Positions 48,731 through 53,585 of a stretch of 53,585 bases of DNA are shown in pieces (position 1 is the stretch's first letter; each line of letters opens with the position of its first letter). The position numbers were made by a program, and so were the translations under genes. The notes below the pieces were generated by a model. The model saw only the letters and a program-made list of their open reading frames with translations. It searched no databases and had not been told where the DNA came from. This DNA is from an uncultured Alphaproteobacteria bacterium (GTDB lineage Bacteria > Pseudomonadota > Alphaproteobacteria > HIMB59 > GCA-002718135). Where the stretch lies: the NCBI GenBank assembly GCA_902517315.1, contig CABYBP010000005.1, positions 1-53,585 on the forward strand. Direction: 5' to 3'.

Positions 48731-49190
48731 TAAGTATATCTTTAAACTCACTTTGAATTTTTTGATAAACGTTTTTTTTAAATGGAACTGCATAATGAGT
48801 AATTTCATTATAATTCATCCATTTCCAATCACTAAATTCGGGATTTTCTGTTCCCACATTAATATCAGTATCATCACCTATAAAGTTAAACAAAAACCAT
48901 TTTTGAATTTGACCTGTGTATTCATTTCCCCAAGGTAAAGTTTTTAAAATTTCACTTGGGATGTCATAGGATATCCATTCTTTAGATGAAGCAATTAGTG
49001 ACACTTTATTAGTTCCAATTTCTTCCCTCATTTCTCTCCAAACTGCTTCTTCAGGATTTTCATCTTCATCAATACCACCTTGTGGCATTTGCCAATAGCC
49101 GCTAGGATTATCCAATCTTTTGCCAACTAAAATCTGATTTTTTGTATTGATAATCATCATTCCCACACATTTTCTATATTTTAATTGCAT
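48720..49190 (-). CDS. rppH: RNA 5'-pyrophosphohydrolase
   Basis: Nudix hydrolase that removes pyrophosphate from mRNA 5' ends and triggers decay. 156 residues. RKCVGMMIINTKNQILVGKR (6-25), GYWQMPQGGID, and the Nudix box GGIDEDENPEEAVWREMREEIGT (38-60), with all the metal-binding glutamates. KTLPWGNEYTGQIQKWFLF is the family's RNA-binding segment. It follows ctpA by 2 bp on minus, the usual alphaproteobacterial neighbour. Confidence 0.96.
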   Translation of the reverse strand: MQLKYRKCVGMMIINTKNQILVGKRLDNPSGYWQMPQGGIDEDENPEEAVWREMREEIGTNKVSLIASSKEWISYDIPSEILKTLPWGNEYTGQIQKWFLFNFIGDDTDINVGTENPEFSDWKWMNYNEITHYAVPFKKNVYQKIQSEFKDILNDV

Positions 49191-49192
49191 TA

Positions 49193-50488
49193 TTATTCTT
49201 TAATATCATTAAAGAGACTCACACCCTGCACAAGATCAAAGGCTCTACGAAGTTGATAATCAATTTCTAATCGTTTTTCAAATTCACTTAACTCATTATC
49301 TTCATTATCTTTCAAATCTTCTTCATTATCCTTATCAAGAGAATCTTTTAAATCTGATTCAGAAAATCTTTTATAATTAAACGATTCAAATTCTCCTTGC
49401 TCAATGATTATATCGGGAATAATACCCTTACCCTGGATTGATTCACCTGAGGGAGTATAATATCTAGCTGTAGTTAGTCTTATACCGGTGAGATTATCAC
49501 TATTTGAAACTTGAAAGGGAATTATTGTTTGTACTGATCCTTTACCAAAAGATTGGGTACCTATAATGATTGCTCTTTTATGATCTTGAAGCGCACCAGC
49601 AACAATTTCAGAAGCAGATGCTGAGCCACCATCAATAATAACAACAAGTGGTTTTCCGTTAGTTTTATCTGATTTCTTTGCTCGATATCTTCTAATATCT
49701 TTTTTATCTCTACCTCTTGTTGAAACAATTTCTCCTCTTGGTAAAAATATATCCGTTACCTTAACTGCTTGATTTAGGAGACCCCCTGGGTTAGACCGTA
49801 CATCTAAAACATAACCTTTTATTTGATTTTCTTTTTCAATTTTTTTTATTGCATCAAGAAGACCACTTTCTGTTTGTTCGTTAAAAGATGTTATTCTCAA
49901 ATATCCAATATTGTTAAGTACTTCACTTTTTACTGATCTAATTTTTATATAATCTCTAATAATTTCAATCTCAAATGGTTCAGTGTTTGCTCTTGAAATA
50001 GTAATTACTATTTGCTCACCTTTTTTGCCTCTCATTAATTCTACAGCTTCATTTAGAGTTAGACCAAACACTGGTGTTTCGTCTATTTGAATAATGTAAT
50101 CACCTGCAAGTACTCCAGCTTCATATGCTGGTGTATCTTCTATCGGAGCAATAACTTTTACGAAACCTTCTTCCATTGTAATTTCAATACCTAATCCACC
50201 AAATTTACCCTCTGTATCCATTTGCATTTCTTGAAATACTTCTTCATTCATAAAACCTGAATGAGGATCTAAACCTGACAACATTCCATCAATCGCTTTT
50301 TCAATTAATTCTTTATCCGTAACATTTTCCACATAGGAAGATCTTACCCTGTCAAATACTTGTCCAAATAGATCTAAATATTTATATTTTTCTTCATCTG
50401 AAGAAGATCCATATGTATTAGGTGCCAGAACTATGATGAGGGTTAACAGTAATATTGCTTTTGAAAATATATTTTTTGAAATTGTCAT
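49193..50488 (-). CDS. ctpA: Carboxy-terminal processing protease
   Basis: Periplasmic S41 protease trimming C-termini of exported proteins. 431 residues. Signal peptide (MTISKNIFSKAILLLTLIIVLAPNTYG), an N-terminal DPHSGFM segment, a PDZ domain (GGLGIEITMEEGFVKVIAPIEDTPAYEAGVLAGDYIIQIDETPV), and the catalytic Ser in DGGSASASEIVAGALQDHKRA and Lys in GTQSFGKGSVQ. The C-terminal tail is acidic (DNEEDLKDNEDNELSEFE). It follows rsfS after 5 bp; no rlmH lies between them, although it does in many relatives. Confidence 0.95.
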   Translation of the reverse strand: MTISKNIFSKAILLLTLIIVLAPNTYGSSSDEEKYKYLDLFGQVFDRVRSSYVENVTDKELIEKAIDGMLSGLDPHSGFMNEEVFQEMQMDTEGKFGGLGIEITMEEGFVKVIAPIEDTPAYEAGVLAGDYIIQIDETPVFGLTLNEAVELMRGKKGEQIVITISRANTEPFEIEIIRDYIKIRSVKSEVLNNIGYLRITSFNEQTESGLLDAIKKIEKENQIKGYVLDVRSNPGGLLNQAVKVTDIFLPRGEIVSTRGRDKKDIRRYRAKKSDKTNGKPLVVIIDGGSASASEIVAGALQDHKRAIIIGTQSFGKGSVQTIIPFQVSNSDNLTGIRLTTARYYTPSGESIQGKGIIPDIIIEQGEFESFNYKRFSESDLKDSLDKDNEEDLKDNEDNELSEFEKRLEIDYQLRRAFDLVQGVSLFNDIKE

Positions 50489-50493
50489 ATATT

Positions 50494-50847
50494 TTAAGCT
50501 AGTTTAGTTTGTGAGGAATCAAAGCTTACTTCCCATAATTTTTCTAATGCATATAATTCTCTAATTTCTTGTCGAAACAAATGAACAATGATCTCACCTG
50601 CATCAACAATTATCCAGTCACATTGAGGCCTTCCTTCAGGATTGGGGCATTTTATTCCTACTTTTTTTAATTTTTTTACCATTTCGTCAGCTGTAGCATC
50701 CGAATGTCTAGTTGATCTACAGGTAGCAATAACAAAGGCATCAGCAACAGATGATTTGTTAGATAAATCAATAACTTTTATATCTTCAGCTTTTGCATCA
50801 CCTAGTATTGATACAATATTTTCTGTTAATGAAGTGATTTTATTAAT
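50494..50847 (-). CDS. rsfS: Ribosome silencing factor RsfS, probable ATT start
   Basis: Binds uL14 and blocks subunit joining in starvation. 117 residues if started at ATT 50845-50847. The frame before the first ATG (at 50682) is plainly RsfS: DAKAEDIKVIDLSNKSSVADAFVIATCRSTRHSDA, then VKKLKK, WIIVDAGEIIVHLFRQEIRELYALEKLW. Starting at 50682 would delete half the domain. No ATG, GTG or TTG occurs in frame upstream before a stop. The ATT has AGAGG 5 bp ahead of it (50853-50857) and overlaps the nadD TAA by one base. A sequencing error is the alternative. Confidence 0.85.
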   Translation of the reverse strand: MNKITSLTENIVSILGDAKAEDIKVIDLSNKSSVADAFVIATCRSTRHSDATADEMVKKLKKVGIKCPNPEGRPQCDWIIVDAGEIIVHLFRQEIRELYALEKLWEVSFDSSQTKLA

Positions 50848-51421
50848 ATTTACCTCTTAATTTATTTCTTTGATTTCTAATTTCAGATGATGAAATTTTA
50901 ATTTCCTTATTTTGTATCAAAGTCCATGCAGGAATTTTTTGTGAAACGTGTTCTATGTCTTCAGCTATATATTTATTATGAATAAATTTTTTTGCTGCAA
51001 TACTTTTCAAAGCATTTGTATTATATCCATGTCTTCTAAAAATAACAATAGAGATAATATGAAAAATTGATTGCCATTTTTCCCATTCGTGAAAATTAAC
51101 TAAATTATCTGCACCCATTAACCAAAAAAATTTAATATTTTTATAATATTGAATAAGAAATTTTATTGTTTGATAAGAATATTGAGATTTAATTTTTTTT
51201 TCTACTTCTAGTATTTTTATAGGAAAATTTTTTGTAATTTTTTTACAATTTTTTAATCTTTCCTCGTACGTTGCTGGTTTTGAAATTTTCAAAGGATTTT
51301 GAGGTGTAACTATCCACCATATTTCATCAAGATGTAATACTTTTTTAGCTTCATTTGAAATAAATAGATGCCCACGATGTGGTGGATCAAAAGACCCTCC
51401 AAGAAGTCCGATCTTTTTCAA
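50843..51421 (-). CDS. nadD: Nicotinate-nucleotide adenylyltransferase
   Basis: Makes deamido-NAD from nicotinate mononucleotide and ATP. 192 residues. Nucleotidyltransferase motif GLLGGSFDPPHRGHL (5-19), YSYQTIKFL, FFWLMGADNLVNFHEWEKWQ and the second motif ISSSEIRNQ. Its ATG follows the proA stop directly, and rsfS starts on its stop, the standard proA-nadD-rsfS order. Confidence 0.96.
   Translation of the reverse strand: MKKIGLLGGSFDPPHRGHLFISNEAKKVLHLDEIWWIVTPQNPLKISKPATYEERLKNCKKITKNFPIKILEVEKKIKSQYSYQTIKFLIQYYKNIKFFWLMGADNLVNFHEWEKWQSIFHIISIVIFRRHGYNTNALKSIAAKKFIHNKYIAEDIEHVSQKIPAWTLIQNKEIKISSSEIRNQRNKLRGKY
50853..50857 (-). promoter_or_regulatory. Shine-Dalgarno that sets the rsfS start
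   Basis: AGAGG lies in the last codons of nadD, separated by 5 nt from the ATT at 50845-50847. This is the best ribosome-binding geometry in the region and no other start codon falls in its range in the rsfS frame. Confidence 0.6.
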
Positions 51422-52675
51422 TTAAGGTCTTTCCTGGCCATTACCATTGACTACATACTTAAATGTAGTTAAGTGTTTTGTTCCCACTGGTCCTCTTACA
51501 TGTATTTTATCAGTTGAGATTCCTATCTCAGCACCAAAACCAAATTCACCACCATCGGCAAACTGTGTAGATGCATTTTTTAATATTATTGCACTGTCAA
51601 TTTTATTATAAAATTTTTCAAACGTATTTTCGCTTTCTGTAATTATACTTTCCGTGTGTCCAGAAGAATAATCATTTATATGTTTCACCGCTTCATCAAC
51701 ACCTGAAACAATTTTTACCGATAAAATTTTATCTAAATATTCTAATGACCAATCTTCTTCATTTGCAGTTTTAAAATCACTATCTAAAGATTGAATATAT
51801 TTATCGCCTCGAATTTCACAATTTACTTCTTTAAGAGGTCTTAATATTTTCATTGCCTCGTCTTTAATTTTTTCATCAATTAAAAGTGTTTCTGCAGCAC
51901 CACATATTTCAGGACGCCTCATTTTACTGTTAAAAACTACTTTTTCTGCAATATTTAAATCAGCATCTTTATCTACATACACATGACATATACCATCTAA
52001 ATGTTTGATAACAGGTATCTTGCTTGCTGAATTAATTTTTTCAATCAAACCTTTGCCACCTCTAGGAATAATTACATCAACATAATCTCTCATACCAAGT
52101 AAATGATCAACCGCTTCTCTTTCAGGTGTATTGATCATTTGGACACAATGTTCAGGTAGGCCAGCTTTCGTAAAAGCATTTGTAATATTCTTTACCAATT
52201 CCTTAGAGGAGTGAAAACTATCACTACCACCTCTTAAAATTATACAATTGCCAGATTTAATTGAAAGACATGAAGCATCAACAGTTACGTTTGGCCTTGA
52301 TTCATAAATCACGCCTAATACACCAAGTGGTGTTGAAATTTTACGAAACTGTAAACCATTAGGCCTTTCCCATTTTTCTAATGTAATACCAATTGGATCT
52401 GGTATTTCAATTATATCTTCAATTGATGTAATCAATCCATCAATTGATTTTTCAGTTAATGTCAGTCTATTTATTAAAGGCTTAGCTAAAGATTTTTTTT
52501 CACCATTTTCTAAATCTATTTTATTAGCTTCAAGAATTTTATTTCTGTTTTTATCTAAATTTTTAGTGAGTTTTGTTAATGCAAGATTTTTTTGATCACT
52601 ACTACAAACTTTCATGTTTAGAGAGGCATTTTTTGCTCTTTTGCCTAATTCAATAATATTATTTTCAATACTCAT
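51422..52675 (-). CDS. proA: Gamma-glutamyl phosphate reductase
   Basis: NADPH-dependent aldehyde dehydrogenase-family enzyme giving glutamate 5-semialdehyde in proline synthesis. 417 residues. KISTPLGVLGVIYESRPNVT, SGNCIILRGGSDSF, IPRGGKGLIEKI, the catalytic Cys in MRRPEICGAAETLLI, and ADGGEFGFGAEIGISTDKIHVRGPVG. ATG overlaps the proB TGA (ATGA). Confidence 0.97.
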   Translation of the reverse strand: MSIENNIIELGKRAKNASLNMKVCSSDQKNLALTKLTKNLDKNRNKILEANKIDLENGEKKSLAKPLINRLTLTEKSIDGLITSIEDIIEIPDPIGITLEKWERPNGLQFRKISTPLGVLGVIYESRPNVTVDASCLSIKSGNCIILRGGSDSFHSSKELVKNITNAFTKAGLPEHCVQMINTPEREAVDHLLGMRDYVDVIIPRGGKGLIEKINSASKIPVIKHLDGICHVYVDKDADLNIAEKVVFNSKMRRPEICGAAETLLIDEKIKDEAMKILRPLKEVNCEIRGDKYIQSLDSDFKTANEEDWSLEYLDKILSVKIVSGVDEAVKHINDYSSGHTESIITESENTFEKFYNKIDSAIILKNASTQFADGGEFGFGAEIGISTDKIHVRGPVGTKHLTTFKYVVNGNGQERP

Positions 52676-53585
52676 GTAGAAAGCTTCACTAAATTATCTT
52701 TATGTACCACTTCCTCTCTTCCTTCGAAACCTAAAACTTTATAAATTTCTTTACTTTTCTTTCCAATAATTTTTTTTGCGTCATTAAAATCATAAGCAGA
52801 TATGCCTATAGCTACCTTCTGACCATTCTCAACTATGATTGATATTACTTCACCTCTTTTGAACCTTCCTTTGATATCTATTACACCTGCAGGAAGAAGA
52901 CTTTTATTTTTCAAAATTGCATTTTTAGCCCCTGCATCAATAATAATCGATCCTGATGGTTTTAAATGATTTAATAACCATTTCTTTTTGGACGAGTTCG
53001 TGGAAGTTAACGGATAAAAAATTGTTGAATTTTTCTTATTAATATTGCTGATTGGTTTATTTTTATCACTATTAGTGATTATTGTAGCACAACCGTTTCC
53101 AGCACACATTTTTGCTGCTAAAATTTTTGTGGCCATTCCACCACTACCCAGTTCAGAAGATTGGTAATTGCTAAGTTCTTCAATTTTTTTATCAATTTTA
53201 AATACCTCTGAAATTTTTTTGACACCCTTTTCTTTTTTTGGATTACCTTTATATAAACCATCAATATCACTTAATAAAATTAATAATTCAGCTTCAATCA
53301 TTTGTGCTACTCGGGCTGCCAATCTATCATTATCACCATAGCGAATTTCTTCAGTAGCAACAGTGTCATTTTCATTAATGATTGGGATTATGTTTTTGCT
53401 TTGTAAAGATGATATTGTATTTCTAGCATTTAAATATCGTCGTCTTTCTTCACTATCTTCTAATGTTAATAGAATTTGAGAAACACCTATCTTATATTTT
53501 CCTAGTTTATTTCGCCATTGATGCGCCAATTCAATTTGACCAACTGAAGCTGCTGCCTGTTTATCTTCTAATTTTTTTAATTTTG
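52672..53585 (-). CDS. proB: Glutamate 5-kinase (N-terminus beyond window)
   Basis: Phosphorylates glutamate at the start of proline synthesis; feedback-controlled by proline in the family. About 304 residues are visible and the frame is open past 53529 to the right edge; I read KQAAASVGQIELAHQW beyond the first in-frame start-like codon, which is family sequence, so the true start is outside. Visible: RRRYLNARNTI, IPIINENDTVATEEIRYGDNDRLAARVAQM, LLSDIDGLY, GSGGMATKILAAKMC, and a C-terminal PUA-like domain (about the last 80 residues). proA overlaps its stop. Confidence 0.96.
   Translation of the reverse strand, partial: KLKKLEDKQAAASVGQIELAHQWRNKLGKYKIGVSQILLTLEDSEERRRYLNARNTISSLQSKNIIPIINENDTVATEEIRYGDNDRLAARVAQMIEAELLILLSDIDGLYKGNPKKEKGVKKISEVFKIDKKIEELSNYQSSELGSGGMATKILAAKMCAGNGCATIITNSDKNKPISNINKKNSTIFYPLTSTNSSKKKWLLNHLKPSGSIIIDAGAKNAILKNKSLLPAGVIDIKGRFKRGEVISIIVENGQKVAIGISAYDFNDAKKIIGKKSKEIYKVLGFEGREEVVHKDNLVKLST

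Noticed and set aside
50494..50682. rsfS as a 62-residue gene from ATG 50682
   Set aside because: It would lack the conserved first half, which is intact in frame upstream.

Overview
The window is a compact, strongly AT-rich stretch of bacterial chromosome. It has no insertion sequences, prophage, CRISPR array or rRNA. Gene content and order point to an alphaproteobacterium: ffh-rpsP-rimM-trmD-rplS-leuCDB-asd, sdhCDAB-mdh-sucCDAB-lpd, a split ATP synthase operon (atpHAGDC without the F0 genes), proBA-nadD-rsfS-ctpA-rppH, and a gcrA cell-cycle regulator gene. AT-richness, very short spacers, ATGA/TAATG overlaps and touching convergent stops suggest a streamlined genome such as those of free-living marine lineages (SAR11 or similar). 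That placement is inference; no marker phylogeny was possible.

Layout. 1-5.5 kb: dusA (cut by the left edge), a beta-carbonic anhydrase, panB, dxs and an M29 aminopeptidase. 5.4-7.3 kb (minus strand): gcrA, an MFS transporter and a 40-residue membrane protein gene. 7.5-12.2 kb: pgk (+), then minus-strand yciB-ftsY-mtaB-dapF. 12.4-20.3 kb: one long plus-strand run with signal recognition (ffh), ribosome and tRNA maturation (rpsP, rimM, trmD, rplS), leucine synthesis (leuCDB) and asd, ended by a convergent tRNA-Arg. 20.4-25.9 kb: a nucleoside hydrolase and a DUF924 protein on minus, then udgB, a frame-disrupted MFS gene, a 46-residue ORF, zapE and an alpha/beta hydrolase on plus. 25.92-26.06 kb: a likely structured RNA. 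26.2-38.2 kb: the TCA-cycle block. 38.2-40.7 kb (minus): DUF1737, a secreted trypsin-like protein, DUF484 and fsa. 40.8-47.7 kb: priA and atpHAGDC. 47.7-53.6 kb (minus): proB (cut by the right edge), proA, nadD, rsfS, ctpA, rppH and an amidohydrolase.

How the genes work together. SdhCDAB, Mdh, SucCD and SucAB-Lpd form the oxidative TCA arm from 2-oxoglutarate to oxaloacetate. Succinate dehydrogenase feeds quinone, and the ATP synthase F1 genes encode the catalytic end of oxidative phosphorylation. Ffh and FtsY are the two protein GTPases of co-translational membrane targeting; RimM, TrmD, RsfS, MtaB and DusA serve ribosome and tRNA maturation.

The items most worth a second look are the structured RNA candidate before sdhC, a strong hairpin at the predicted 5' end of the ffh mRNA, an rsfS gene whose only well-placed start codon is ATT, two small genes locked into operons by overlap or tight spacing, an MFS gene split at an A8 tract, and matching Ala/Glu/Lys-rich tails on ribosomal proteins S16 and L19. 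I found no obviously new multi-gene defence or metabolic system; the novelty here is in RNA elements, small proteins and translation signals.
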